Assembly: GCA_963849105.1 (NCBI GenBank) | Contig: CAWKGD010000004.1 | Span: forward strand, 1 to 64,000 | Length of the DNA stretch: 64,000 bases | Source of the DNA: CAVRXQ01 sp963849105 | Lineage (GTDB): Bacteria; Actinomycetota; Acidimicrobiia; Acidimicrobiales; Bog-793 | Reading direction: 5' to 3' | Shown: positions 51,260 through 60,186 of the stretch, piece after piece | Layout: each line of letters opens with the position of its first letter | How positions within the stretch are numbered: position 1 is the first letter of the stretch | Position numbers and translations under genes: made by a program | Notes under the pieces: model-generated | Databases searched by the model: none | What the model was told of the DNA's origin: nothing | What the model saw: the letters and a program-made list of their open reading frames with translations, nothing else

Positions 51260-52881
51260 CCTCGATCCACCGATTGACACGGGCTGACGCGCCGGTTTGA
51301 TCCACCAAAAAGGCCTCCCCAGCTGGGAGAATGACGGTTGCTTAAGACGTCATAACCCAACAACGGGGAGGCACTTTCTGTGTCGTCATCTTCGCGCGCG
51401 CTCGACCGTGTCGGTGTGATCTTCGACGAGCCGAGCCTCGTCGCCGATGCCGGCCTCATCGTGCCGGCGACGCTCATGGTGCGGCTCGGTCTCGAAGCGA
51501 TCGTGAACCGCATGCTCCGGCTTCAAGGTCGCGTCGGCGGATCGCGTCCTGGACGCAAGGTGCTGACCCTCGTTGCGGCGATCCTTGCCGGTGCGAACCA
51601 TATCGACCACGCCGACAAGCTGCGCGCCGGCGCGACGCAGAAGATCTTGCCGTTCAAGGTGATGGCGCCTTCCACGCTCGGCACCTTCCTTCGCGCCTTC
51701 ACCTTCGGACACATCCGCCAGCTCGACTCGGTGATCGCCGAAGCGATCCGGCGCGCCTGGCACTTCGGGGCGGGTCCTGGCAGCGCGCCGGTGACGCTCG
51801 ACGTGGACTCGACGATCTGCGAGGTCCACGGCGACCACAAGCAAGGCGCCGCCTACGGCTACACGAAGGTGCTCGGTTATCACCCGTTGCTCGCAACGCG
51901 CGCCGACACCGGCGAGGTGCTGCACGCGCGGCTGCGAAAAGGCTCGTCCCAGCGCGGCACAAAGCGTTTCATCGAAGAACTCGTCGCCCGCGTCCGCCGC
52001 TGCGGGGCCAAAGGAGCACTCACCCTGCGCGCCGACGCCGGGTTCTTCTCCTACGCATTGATCGACACCCTCGATCGGCTGAAGGTCCGCTACTCGATCA
52101 CGCTCCAGATCACCCCCCGTGTGCAGCGCTTTATCGATGCGATCGAAGAAGCGGCCTTCGAGCCGATCAGCTATCCAGATTCTGGCGAGGCGCAAGTTGC
52201 CGAGACGACCTACGTCGCCCAACGCCGCGGAGGGGCGCGAAGAATGCGGCTCGTCGTCCGCCGGACGCGCCTTTCCGACCCCCGCCAACAACAGCTGTGG
52301 CCCGCCTGGCGCTACCACTGCTTTGTCACCAACGTCGACCTCGGAACGGTCGATGCCGACGCCTTCCACCGCGATCATGCGACAGTCGAGCTTGCGATCA
52401 GGGACTTGAAAGAAGGATCCGGGCTCGAACACTGCCCGTCGGGAAAGTTCTTCGCCAACGCCGCCTGGCTCGGTTGCGCGGTCCTCGCCCACGACCTCGT
52501 CCGCTGGACCGCACGGTTGGGCAAGATCCACCCTCAATCAGAGCTCACCGTCGCCCGCACAGTGCGCATGCGTGTGCTCGCCTTGCCCGGTCGCCTCGTC
52601 AACCGCAGCGGTCGGCAGACCCTCCGACTCCCAAGTCGCTGGCCCTGGGCATTCAGCTTTCTCAACGCGCTCGACGCCATCCGCTCGCTGCCGCTTGTGA
52701 CCTGAGCACCACACGTGCGGTCGGGCGCAGCCGCAGACGTTCACCGATGCGCTGACAAGCAAAGAACCACGCGAACCCCTACTTCGTCATCCCCGCGCGG
52801 CATCCGCGCGCGTCTCGACATCGATGCCGATCGCCGGCGTGACCGAACGAACATGAGCCGGTGTCAATCGGTGGATCGAGG
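51260..52881 (+). mobile_element. IS1380-family insertion sequence
   Basis: The terminal inverted repeats match over about 26 bp with one mismatch: the left end begins CCTCGATCCACCGATTGA at 51260 and the right end is its complement ending at 52881. The 5-mer CTAAG is directly duplicated outside (51255-51259 and 52882-52886). A single intact transposase gene fills it. The element abuts an IS5-family element that also has CTAAG at its far side. Confidence 0.92.
51380..52705 (+). CDS. IS1380-family transposase
   Basis: A 441-residue DDE transposase. Seen: PVTLDVDSTICEVHGDHKQGA (first catalytic Asp), TLRADAGFFSYALIDTL (second Asp) and HATVELAIRDLKEGSGLEH with the Glu, the usual IS1380 signature; LGCAVLAHDLVRW closes the domain. 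Full length with no frameshift, so probably active. GTG start after a purine-rich GGGGAGG. Confidence 0.92.
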   Translation: MSSSSRALDRVGVIFDEPSLVADAGLIVPATLMVRLGLEAIVNRMLRLQGRVGGSRPGRKVLTLVAAILAGANHIDHADKLRAGATQKILPFKVMAPSTLGTFLRAFTFGHIRQLDSVIAEAIRRAWHFGAGPGSAPVTLDVDSTICEVHGDHKQGAAYGYTKVLGYHPLLATRADTGEVLHARLRKGSSQRGTKRFIEELVARVRRCGAKGALTLRADAGFFSYALIDTLDRLKVRYSITLQITPRVQRFIDAIEEAAFEPISYPDSGEAQVAETTYVAQRRGGARRMRLVVRRTRLSDPRQQQLWPAWRYHCFVTNVDLGTVDADAFHRDHATVELAIRDLKEGSGLEHCPSGKFFANAAWLGCAVLAHDLVRWTARLGKIHPQSELTVARTVRMRVLALPGRLVNRSGRQTLRLPSRWPWAFSFLNALDAIRSLPLVT

Positions 52882-52886
52882 CTAAG

Positions 52887-53864
52887 AGGCCGCGCGGATA
52901 GGCGCTGAAGAAGACCATCCACCGGTCGCCGTGGCGGCCCAACTGTGATGTTGGGTGCGATCCAACCCGACGACCAGCGGAGGTCTCCCCTTATCATGCG
53001 CGCGCTCGATCCAGAAGTGTTCGATGCTGTTTGGACTGCCGTCGACCCTCTGCTTCCCACCCGTGTGAGGGCCCACCCGCTTGGCTGCCATCGACAGCGG
53101 ATCTCTGACCGGACGTGTCTGTTCGTCATGCTGGTGCGCCTCGTCACCGGATGTTCGTGGGTCGATGCCGAGCGACTCACGGGCAGCGTCGTCTCGGACA
53201 CGACGTTGCGGACACGCCGCGACGAGTGGATCGACGCCGGTGTCTTCGACGAACTCGCCGAGGCGATGCTCGCCGCCTATCACTTAGAGATCGGTCTCGA
53301 GCTCAGAGACGTCGCGGTTGACGGCTCGTTGCAAAAGGCTCCCTGTGGTGGTGAGGGAACCGGCAAAAGCCCTGTTGATCGGGGCAAGCTCGGCTGGAAG
53401 TGGTCGATCGCCACCGACGAGGTGGGCATACCGATCGGCTGGATCGCCGATCGAGCGAACCACAACGACTGCGTGCTTTTGCCCGAGACCCTGGGCGAGG
53501 TCGCGAAGCGTGGGTTGCTCGAAAAGATCGGAACGCTGCATCTCGACCGTGGCTATGACAACGGCAACGTTCGTCGCCATGTCACCGCACTCGGCATCCC
53601 CGACCTCGTCTGCGAGAGCCAGCGCCGCCCGGGCTCGATCCCTTCCAAGCACCGAGTGAAGAGCGTGCTCAACCTCGGGATGCGGTGGCCTGTTGAGCGG
53701 ACCAACTCGTGGCTTTCGAACTACGGACAGCTTCGACGAAACACTGACAGGCACACCGCCCATCGCCGCGCCCAACTTGCCTTCGTGATCGCGATCCTGC
53801 TTATTGCCAAGCTCATCGATCAGCGAGAGAACGCCGGGACCTGAGGCGCCTATCCGCGCAAGGT
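52887..53864 (+). mobile_element. IS5-family insertion sequence
   Basis: The inverted repeats have the exact core GCGCGGATAGGCGC at 52892-52905 and its complement at 53846-53859, with the outer five bases less similar. CTAAG lies on both sides (52882-52886 and 53865-53869). The element is 0.98 kb with one transposase gene. It sits directly beside the IS1380 element, sharing the middle CTAAG. Confidence 0.85.
52945..53844 (+). CDS. IS5-family transposase
   Basis: A 299-residue DDE transposase. Seen: an N-terminal dimerisation/HTH region (DPEVFDAVWTAVDPLLP), then DVAVDGSLQKAP (first Asp), LHLDRGYDNGNVRR (second Asp) and RWPVERTNSWLSNYGQLRRN (Glu block) typical of the IS427/IS1031-like groups. 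Intact. The GTG at 52945 or the internal ATG at 52996 may be the true start. Confidence 0.9.
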   Translation: MMLGAIQPDDQRRSPLIMRALDPEVFDAVWTAVDPLLPTRVRAHPLGCHRQRISDRTCLFVMLVRLVTGCSWVDAERLTGSVVSDTTLRTRRDEWIDAGVFDELAEAMLAAYHLEIGLELRDVAVDGSLQKAPCGGEGTGKSPVDRGKLGWKWSIATDEVGIPIGWIADRANHNDCVLLPETLGEVAKRGLLEKIGTLHLDRGYDNGNVRRHVTALGIPDLVCESQRRPGSIPSKHRVKSVLNLGMRWPVERTNSWLSNYGQLRRNTDRHTAHRRAQLAFVIAILLIAKLIDQRENAGT

Positions 53865-53881
53865 CTAAGGCTGGGCGGCTC

Positions 53882-54622
53882 TCAGCTCGTCACCTTGGCG
53901 TAGGAGATCGTTGAGGCGGCCGGCGGTGTGCTGACGGCGATGCGCTCGCCCCATTTGGAGAACACGAGTGCCTCCTCGGCGCCTCCCGAGGTGGTCGTGG
54001 TCTCCTCGACCGGCAGGGTCGCCCCCGTGGCCGAGACGGTGAGCGTGATCGACAGCTTCGGCGTGGAGCTCGTGGCAGCGGTCGTCCACTTGAGGACGTA
54101 CAGGTGAACGCCAGCGGTGACTGTTGTGGACAAACTCGTACCCTTGGCCTTCGGGAGTACGCCCGTGACCGAGGAGATCGTGACGCCGGACTTGAGGTCC
54201 GAGTACTGGCTCGTGCTGGACTTCAAGGACACCCAGTCCTTGCCGATCTTCTTCGCCTCTGCTGCGCTCAGCCCGAAGATCGTGGTCAGCCCCGCGGAGT
54301 TCCCAGTGAAGTAGGCGTAGGTGGGGGTCACCTTGATCGACGCGCTCGCCTTTCCCTCCGCGATGGTCTCGACGCCGCTCTTGGCCCCCAAGTCGGCGAC
54401 CCACTTCTCGGTGCTCGCGGACGAGCTGGACTTCGTAGTGACCACCAGGTGGACGCCGGTCTGCTTGGCGATCGCCGCCTTCGCGGCCGTCAGTACGGAG
54501 CTCGTGGTCGCGGCTGCAGACGCCACCACGCCGAGGGCGACAGTAGGCACCACGAGTGCGATTGCCGCGAGCGAAAGGAGGAGAAAATTCCATCGTCGCC
54601 ACACGCGACCCACCCGCGACAA
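53882..54622 (-). CDS. Exported LppX/LprAFG-like hypothetical protein
   Basis: A 246-residue protein with a signal sequence (FLLLSLAAIALVVPTVALGVVASA) and no lipobox Cys. The mature part, rich in Ser, Thr and Lys, has the strand order of the LppX/LprG fold (GVHLVVTTKSSSSASTEKWV, then PTYAYFTGNSAGLTTIFGL), which binds lipids in mycobacteria. The similarity is by pattern only. The IS pair is inserted just beyond its 3' end and leaves the gene intact. Confidence 0.6.
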   Translation of the reverse strand: MSRVGRVWRRWNFLLLSLAAIALVVPTVALGVVASAAATTSSVLTAAKAAIAKQTGVHLVVTTKSSSSASTEKWVADLGAKSGVETIAEGKASASIKVTPTYAYFTGNSAGLTTIFGLSAAEAKKIGKDWVSLKSSTSQYSDLKSGVTISSVTGVLPKAKGTSLSTTVTAGVHLYVLKWTTAATSSTPKLSITLTVSATGATLPVEETTTTSGGAEEALVFSKWGERIAVSTPPAASTISYAKVTS

Positions 54623-54723
54623 CTTAACCGCGCAAGCTGGGAATCAGCTGAATGGAAATCACTTGAGGCACTAGTTATCGAGGCTGGAACGTCCGACAGG
54701 CCTCGCATGGAAGACTCCCGGCA

Positions 54724-55293
54724 GTGGGTCCGCCCTACCGGATCGAAGCCCTCGACGAGTCGACCTGGCCGGCCTTCGCGGTGCTCGTCGAGCGCAACAA
54801 CGGAGTCTTCGGCGGCTGCTGGTGCATTGGCTTCCATCCCGAGGGGGTTGCCAGGGATGCACCGGACCTCAACAGACAGCGCAAGCTCGACCGAGTGCGC
54901 ACCGGATCCGCCCATGCGGCACTCGTGTTCGACGGAGCGGACTGCGTTGGCTGGTGCCAGTTCGGCAAGCCCGACGAAGTTCCCCGGATCAAGAACCGAG
55001 CCGCCTACGAGAAGGAAGGGGCCGCGTCGCCAAACTGGCGAATCGCCTGTTGCTTCGTGGGGAAGGGCCACCGCCGCCAGGGTGTGGCCGCTGCGGCTCT
55101 GGCTGGCGCCGTCGACCTGATCGCCGGCCTCGGCGGCGGAACGGTCGAGGGCTACCCAGAAGACGCCAGTTCGGTGCCCGCCGGCTTTCTCTTCAACGGA
55201 GCACTGTCAACCTACGAGCAGCTCGGGTTCGCCCGAGATCGCAAGATTGGCAAGCACCGGTGGGTCGTCACCAGGGTTGTGGACGCCTCGTAG
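54724..55293 (+). CDS. GNAT-family N-acetyltransferase
   Basis: A 189-residue protein. Seen: FGGCWCIGFHPEG near the N-terminus, ALVFDGADCVGWCQFG as the central strand, and CCFVGKGHRRQGVAAAALAGAVDL, where the QGVAAA loop binds the acetyl-CoA pyrophosphate. The C-terminal ALSTYEQLGFARDRKIGKHRW is typical of a GNAT subgroup in Actinomycetota. Substrate is unknown. Confidence 0.85.
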   Translation: MGPPYRIEALDESTWPAFAVLVERNNGVFGGCWCIGFHPEGVARDAPDLNRQRKLDRVRTGSAHAALVFDGADCVGWCQFGKPDEVPRIKNRAAYEKEGAASPNWRIACCFVGKGHRRQGVAAAALAGAVDLIAGLGGGTVEGYPEDASSVPAGFLFNGALSTYEQLGFARDRKIGKHRWVVTRVVDAS

Positions 55294-55457
55294 CGACTGC
55301 AAACAGGCGCGGGATAACGGCTCGGAGCCGGCAGCGAGGATCGCGTTAGCGCCAAGCGGTGTGTCGCGTCGATTGCTTATTGAGCTGTGCGGAATTGCTG
55401 TAGCGGTAGGCCCGGAACACTTGACGGGTGTTTAACAGCGTATAAGAATGCCGATCG

Positions 55458-56102
55458 GTGTTGAAGTCCGAGGAATCGACCGAGTGGCGCGAAGGCCGAC
55501 GGCGCTCAGCGCGCGATGCGATCGTCGACGCTGCGTGGGTCTTGGTCGGCGAGGTCGGGCTGGCAGGATTGTCGTTGCGTGACCTGGCCCGCCGGGCCGG
55601 AATCACGACGCCGACGGTGTACGCCTACTTCGAGTCGAAGAACGCGATCTACGACGCCATGTTCGGCCGGGCGGCCACCCAGTTTGCTGACCGAATCGCG
55701 GAACCGTATGAATTTGACGATGCTCGGGAACTCCTGGTGCAAGGTGTGCGGCGATTTTTCGATTTCTGTACTGCTGATACGGCCCGCTACCAGCTCTTGT
55801 TCCAGCGCACGCTTCCAGGGTTCTCACCATCACCTGAGTCCTACTCGCCCTCGGTCCGCGCCCTAGATGAAGCTAAGAAATGGCTCGCGCTGAACGGGAT
55901 CCACGATCCCCAACACGTCGACATGTGGACCGCGTTGGTGACCGGCCTCGTCGATCAGCAGGTCTCCAATGATCCCGGTGGGGACCGCTGGACCCGCCTC
56001 ATCGACGAATCCATCGACATGTTCCTCGCACACTGCCGAGCGACCCGGGGCCAGGATGAGCCTGCGGTCCGACCAGCCCGATCCAGAGGAGCGCGACCGT
56101 GA
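55458..56102 (+). CDS. TetR/AcrR-family regulator
   Basis: A 214-residue repressor. The HTH is at residues 18-63: ARDAIVDAAWVLVGEVGLAGLS, then LRDLARRAGITTPTVYAYF. The rest is helical, with a ligand pocket that cannot be predicted. It overlaps the mycothiol-dependent enzyme gene by 4 bp, so it probably controls its own operon. Starts at TTG 55458. Confidence 0.9.
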   Translation: MLKSEESTEWREGRRRSARDAIVDAAWVLVGEVGLAGLSLRDLARRAGITTPTVYAYFESKNAIYDAMFGRAATQFADRIAEPYEFDDARELLVQGVRRFFDFCTADTARYQLLFQRTLPGFSPSPESYSPSVRALDEAKKWLALNGIHDPQHVDMWTALVTGLVDQQVSNDPGGDRWTRLIDESIDMFLAHCRATRGQDEPAVRPARSRGARP

Positions 56103-56866
56103 CCACGACGGCCATCGAAGTTTCGACCATCGAGTCTCTGTCCCACGACGAGGCGATGCACCATCAGGCAGAGGAGCTAAGGCGTTCGCTCTCTTTGATT
56201 CGATCAATCGATGCCAACGCTTGGATGTCACGGACCGACTGTCCCGCCTGGGACGTTCGAGCGATGTACCAACACGTCCTCGGCGCGTGCGAAGCAGGCG
56301 CATCGGTGCGCGAGAACGTCCGCCAGTTGCGCCTGGCCCGGGCGCATCGCAGGAAGCACGGAGGCCCACTCGAGGCAGCGCTGTCGGCGGTGCAGGTACG
56401 TGAACGTTTCGATCTCAATCCGACACAGATTGTCGAACGGCTTGCAGCGATCGCGCCCAAGACCGTGCGAGGTCGTTCTCGCACGCCGGCGTTTGTGCGC
56501 GCCAATGCGAGACTGGCAGTCGATGGACCGGTGTTCGAAACCTGGAAACTCGGGTACCTCATTGACACCATCTACTTGCGCGATCTGTGGATGCACCGGA
56601 TCGATGCCGTCCGCGCCGTCAACCGTCCGCTCGAACTGAGCGCTGACCACGACGGCCGCATCGTGGCCGACATCGTCGCTGAGTGGGCGCGCCGCCATGG
56701 CACGCCCTTCGTTCTGGAACTCACTGGCCCCGCGGGCGGTACGTATGCGCACCACCTGGGCCAACGAGAAATTGAGCACCTATCGCTCGACGCGATTGAG
56801 TTCGCCCGCATGCTCGCTGGTCGCGCATCCGCAACCGGCCTCCTCACGACCATCGTTCCGTTTTAA
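56099..56866 (+). CDS. Mycothiol-dependent maleylpyruvate isomerase-family enzyme
   Basis: A 255-residue DinB-fold protein. The N-terminal MDMPI domain contains MSRTDCPAWDVRAMYQHVLGA with the W-x-V-x-x-x-x-x-H metal motif; a later DLWMHRIDAVRAVNRPL block gives more His ligands and LDAIEFARMLAGRA closes the C-terminal domain. Relatives use mycothiol to isomerise maleylpyruvate or to conjugate toxins. Cotranscribed with the TetR gene (GTG overlapping TGA). Confidence 0.85.
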   Translation: MTTTAIEVSTIESLSHDEAMHHQAEELRRSLSLIRSIDANAWMSRTDCPAWDVRAMYQHVLGACEAGASVRENVRQLRLARAHRRKHGGPLEAALSAVQVRERFDLNPTQIVERLAAIAPKTVRGRSRTPAFVRANARLAVDGPVFETWKLGYLIDTIYLRDLWMHRIDAVRAVNRPLELSADHDGRIVADIVAEWARRHGTPFVLELTGPAGGTYAHHLGQREIEHLSLDAIEFARMLAGRASATGLLTTIVPF

Positions 56867-56980
56867 AAACCGCGCTGAAGGCCTGGCTAAGCGACAAGTC
56901 CCCATCATGGGAGACATGCCGATTCCTAGGCCCCATTGACGTCCTCGTCCGGGCGATGAGTCAGTGACGGTCTCGCCGGT

Positions 56981-57373
56981 CTACGTAGCCGGGGAAAAGA
57001 ACTCCAAGGCAATGTTGTCGGGATCGCGGAAGGAAAGGCCGGACCCGTACGGTTCGTCACAGATGTCGCCGTGCCCGATATTGAGGGCGTCGAGTCGCGC
57101 CGCCCAGGATGCAAGCTCGCCACGGCTGGAACACCCAAACGCTAGGTGGTCCAGGCCCGGTCGGAACTCGTCGAAGGCTTCCAACTTTGGGTCCTTGAAC
57201 TGGTGGAGGGCGATCACTGTGCCTCCCGTCAAGATCCACACCGCCGCTCTGAATGCGCCGCCATCGTCGAGTTTGTCTGGCTCGGCTCCGAAGAGCCTCT
57301 CGTACCAACGTACGCTTTGATCAAGATCTGAGACCGTCAGGGCCGCATGTGCAATCCCCGGGAAATCTGCCAT
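56981..57373 (-). CDS. VOC-family protein (glyoxalase/dioxygenase fold)
   Basis: A 130-residue protein made of paired beta-alpha-beta-beta-beta units. Seen: GIAHAALTVSDLDQSVRWYERLFG (first module, His ligand), LDHLAFGCSSRGELASW (second module, His) and SGLSFRDPDNIALEFFSPA with the Glu ligand. The metal site of a glyoxalase I or extradiol-type enzyme is complete; the reaction is not identifiable. ATG at 57373. Confidence 0.85.
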   Translation of the reverse strand: MADFPGIAHAALTVSDLDQSVRWYERLFGAEPDKLDDGGAFRAAVWILTGGTVIALHQFKDPKLEAFDEFRPGLDHLAFGCSSRGELASWAARLDALNIGHGDICDEPYGSGLSFRDPDNIALEFFSPAT

Positions 57374-57853
57374 GAGCCCATGGTAGGGAGGATCGACCGG
57401 GATTGCGGGGTCCGGGATGCCTCGGTGGGAGGGTCTGGCTGTTAGCTCGCGACTTCTTCCGCTAAAAATCCGTTTCGGCACGTGCTCACGGAGCTGTCCG
57501 CGCGACATCGTGGGCAGATGAGACATCTCCGAGATGTACGCACCTTCGCATCGTCGCGATCGTTGTCGGTCGTTCAGAGTTGCACGAGGTAGCGACTTCG
57601 ACTGGCACAGCTCTATTTGTTCGCGCGTAATCACCGGCGTGAGCTTTACGTTCCGTACCCGCCCAATCTCCGTCCGGCGGCTTGAGCCTTGGTCAGCCGA
57701 CTACTAACCGGCGATAGGTGGCGCGTCGGCGATGATGTCGCGCGGACTTATTGGGACAGTCTGTTCACGGTCGGGTCACAACTGTGACCGTGTTGTGACT
57801 GGCTGTTTCGTAGAACTGCTCGCAGAACGGTTGCGTCCCGAGAGGCCACGCGA
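57374..57853. other. Intergenic, divergent region
   Basis: About 480 bp between the leftward VOC gene and the rightward lipoprotein. No frame has recognisable domains. Its right part holds an overlapping palindrome array (57774-57799) described separately. Confidence 0.5.
57774..57799. promoter_or_regulatory. Overlapping TGTGAC palindromes upstream of lipoprotein paralog 3
   Basis: GGTCACAACTGTGACC (57774-57789) has perfect 7-bp arms with a 2-bp spacer. A further TGTGAC begins 11 bp after the first one, so GTCACAAC (57775-57782) and GTTGTGAC (57792-57799) make a second, 8-bp inverted repeat. The array ends 54 bp before the start codon. The half-site is the same as in the palindrome before the diguanylate cyclase. 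Confidence 0.5.
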
Positions 57854-58510
57854 ATGAAGGGGAACGAGGAACGTTCTGATCACGCTCATAGCGCCGCTTC
57901 GAGGGAGCGTCGAAGGTGGCTGGTTCGATCGCGAGGGACTGTCCCACAGATCGCGTTGGTTGCCGCGGTGGCCTTCGCTTTGTCGGCGTGTGGAGGAGGC
58001 TCCGCCCCTCCCGGTGTCGCGAGCTTCGGCTCGACGACGACCACCACCGAGACGCCATCCTCAGCGGCGGCGGGAAATGGCGGCAACACCACGGAGAAAT
58101 ACAGAGCCGCCCTCGCGTACGTGCATTGCATGCGCTCGCACGGTGTGCCGAACATGCCGGACCCGGCCGCGAATGGCACGCTGAACGTCAACTTCCAAAA
58201 GGGCGGGAAGGGCGGATCGCCGGTCTCGAGCGGTATCAACCGGAACTCCCCGCAGTGCATCTCGGCCGACAAGACCTGTCGACGCCTCCTACCGGGCGGC
58301 GTACCGACCCCCGCGCAGAATCAGCAGGCACTGGCCAAAGGCCTGAAGTTCGCGCAGTGCATGCGCAGCCACGGCGTGCCGAACTACCCCGATCCGAATC
58401 CGACCAATCCCGACGTCGTGCACCTGGTCGGCATCGACCCAAGCTCTCCTCAGTTCCAGAACGCGCAGAAGACATGCCAGTCCCTCGTGCCAGGGACTGG
58501 CGCAAAATGA
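57854..58510 (+). CDS. Lipoprotein with two CMRSHGVPN-PDP modules (paralog 3)
   Basis: A 218-residue lipoprotein. The signal (VPQIALVAAVAFALSAC) ends in lipobox ALSAC, followed by the shared linker PGVASFGSTTTTTE. Module 1: YVHCMRSHGVPNMPDP with a later KTCRRLLPG. Module 2: FAQCMRSHGVPNYPDPN with a later KTCQSLVPG. The two modules are nearly identical in their cores, the clearest internal duplication of the three paralogs. It has its own regulatory palindromes and a probable terminator over its last codons. Confidence 0.85.
   Translation: MKGNEERSDHAHSAASRERRRWLVRSRGTVPQIALVAAVAFALSACGGGSAPPGVASFGSTTTTTETPSSAAAGNGGNTTEKYRAALAYVHCMRSHGVPNMPDPAANGTLNVNFQKGGKGGSPVSSGINRNSPQCISADKTCRRLLPGGVPTPAQNQQALAKGLKFAQCMRSHGVPNYPDPNPTNPDVVHLVGIDPSSPQFQNAQKTCQSLVPGTGAK
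58477..58500 (+). terminator. Hairpin over the 3' end of lipoprotein paralog 3
   Basis: CCAGTCCCT (58477-58485) and AGGGACTGG (58492-58500) form a perfect 9-bp stem with a 6-nt loop inside the last codons. The bases after it are only partly T-rich (CCTTTCC). It may be an intrinsic terminator; if so, the 55-codon frame at 58507-58674 that overlaps the stop is not expressed. Confidence 0.4.
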
Positions 58511-58774
58511 CCTTTCCTATGCTCGGCCCCGTCTTGCCGAAGAGCGGCACGCTCCCGGCGGTCGGGGCCGACCCGAAATCACTCAGGCGTTCGGATTTAT
58601 GGGATACCGGCTCGGACTGGCTCATCTATGACGGATCTGGCGCGGAACTTTATGGCGCACCTTGTCGACGGTGATGGTCAACTCCAAAACACACGCATCC
58701 CGTTCAGCATCATCCCCGTAGCGTCTCTTCGACCCTCATAAAATCCGCGCCGAACGAGTAATGGAGGGGGCGCT

Positions 58775-59389
58775 ATGGCGGTGACGGAAGACACCACCGA
58801 GCGACCTGTGCAGCGACCAGCGCCCACCCGATCGTCGGGACCTGGGACGACGACGCAGGCGATGAAGGACGCGGTCAAGAGCCCGACCACTTTCGACCGG
58901 TTCGCCGACTGGGTGTCGGAGGCGATGGGGCGGCCGCTCAACATCGCGTTTTGGCTCGTCCTGGTCGTCACCTGGACGTTGATCTTTGCTCTGGGGGGTC
59001 ACAAGCTGTCGAGCGGGAGCTGGCTCCCGCACTGGTTCACCAGCCAGGGTTACAACTTCCCGCTAAACCTCATCACCACGGTCGCCGAGCTGTTCATTGG
59101 TTTCCTCGTCGCGACCGCGGCCAACCGAGCACAGAATGCGCTGACCGCGCTACTGGACAAGATCGATACGCAGGAGGAGCAGATCGAGTCGACGGAGGCC
59201 AAGCTCGTTGCGCTGATCAACGAGAACACCGACCTCACGAAAGAGATCCACACGCTCACTACCCAGGTCGCCAAGAACGCCGCCCTCATCATTGACGTGC
59301 ATCAAAACGTCACCGCACTCGCGACCCATGCCGGACTGGCTGCCGCCGGTCTCCCACCCGATACGTCATCATCATCGGCGACCTCGTAG
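58775..59389 (+). CDS. Low-affinity iron permease family protein
   Basis: A 204-residue membrane protein. Seen: FDRFADWVSEAMGRPLNIAFWLVLVVTW and FPLNLITTVAELFIGFLV, two helices, then NRAQNALTALLDKIDTQEEQIESTEAK, a coiled helix. This is the Fet4-like low-affinity iron permease family; bacterial members are short and their transport role is not well proven. GGAGGGGG lies before the ATG. Confidence 0.8.
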   Translation: MAVTEDTTERPVQRPAPTRSSGPGTTTQAMKDAVKSPTTFDRFADWVSEAMGRPLNIAFWLVLVVTWTLIFALGGHKLSSGSWLPHWFTSQGYNFPLNLITTVAELFIGFLVATAANRAQNALTALLDKIDTQEEQIESTEAKLVALINENTDLTKEIHTLTTQVAKNAALIIDVHQNVTALATHAGLAAAGLPPDTSSSSATS

Positions 59390-59706
59390 GAGAAGCGGCA
59401 CGGACGACAACACGTCGAAGCATTCATCTCTCCGCTCCCTTCATGTGCCTAGAGGGCCACGCTGTCGATCATCCCCGCCGAGCCACCATGCCGGCTGGTC
59501 AGGGACGGTTTTAATTGAGTGAGCTGCCGCTCCTAAGGCGTGCTGTGAGCTGCTTCGGGTGAGCAACGGGCCATAGCTGCGGTTTGGGTGAGCTTTAGAT
59601 GACTGAACAAAGATCGCTCCCCCAGCGGCATTTCTGGGTGTGACAACTCGCCAAAAAGCCTGAGCTAACTTGTCATTCGGCGTGGCGAACCCTGGAAAGA
59701 GGGCCC
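59390..59706. other. Intergenic
   Basis: About 317 bp between two same-strand genes. A leftward frame (59441-59719) encodes a peptide with no domain and is not called. I see no strong promoter box. Confidence 0.4.
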
Positions 59707-60186
59707 GTGACACCACCAAATGGAGCGAGCGGCGTCGAGGACCTTCGCCGTCACCTCACGGAGCATGTCTCTTCGGAAAGCCACCTGATCGCCAAATACC
59801 GGGAACTGGCGACCGCGCCCGACACGCCGGCGGCAGCGCGCTACCTAATCGACCTCGTAGTCGAGGACGAAGAGCGCCACCACCGCCTCCTCCAGGACAT
59901 CGTCACTACGTTCGCCAATGACTTCGGCTGGTATCACGAGCCGGGGGAACTGCCTAATCTGCGCGACGGGCCGCCCTCTCAGGCTCTCGAGGAAGCGACT
60001 TCCCAGTTCCTAGACGCCGAACTCACGGATCAAGAACAACTGCGCGTGCTGAGCGAGGAGCTACAAGCATCGCGTGACACAAGCCTTTCACCGTTGCTTG
60101 TCGAACTCATGGAGCTCGACACCGCCAAGCACATCGTTCTGCTCACCTTTATTCGCGACCATGTCGCTCGACGCGCGACGACTTGA
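59707..60186 (+). CDS. Ferritin-like four-helix protein
   Basis: A 159-residue, highly helical acidic protein. Its ligand pattern (HVSSESHLIAKYREL; DLVVEDEERHHRLLQDI; ELMELDTAKHIVLLTFI) has E-x-x-H pairs on helices 2 and 4, as in ferritin/rubrerythrin-like di-iron bundles. It probably binds iron, but I cannot assign a subfamily. The neighbouring iron permease fits an iron-related role. Confidence 0.6.
   Translation: MTPPNGASGVEDLRRHLTEHVSSESHLIAKYRELATAPDTPAAARYLIDLVVEDEERHHRLLQDIVTTFANDFGWYHEPGELPNLRDGPPSQALEEATSQFLDAELTDQEQLRVLSEELQASRDTSLSPLLVELMELDTAKHIVLLTFIRDHVARRATT

Noticed and set aside
58507..58674. A 55-codon frame overlapping the stop of lipoprotein paralog 3 by ATGA
   Set aside because: A 9-bp hairpin just before it probably ends transcription, and the peptide has no recognisable features.
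59441..59719. A 92-codon leftward frame between the iron permease and the ferritin-like gene
   Set aside because: No domain, no binding site and opposite orientation to both neighbours.
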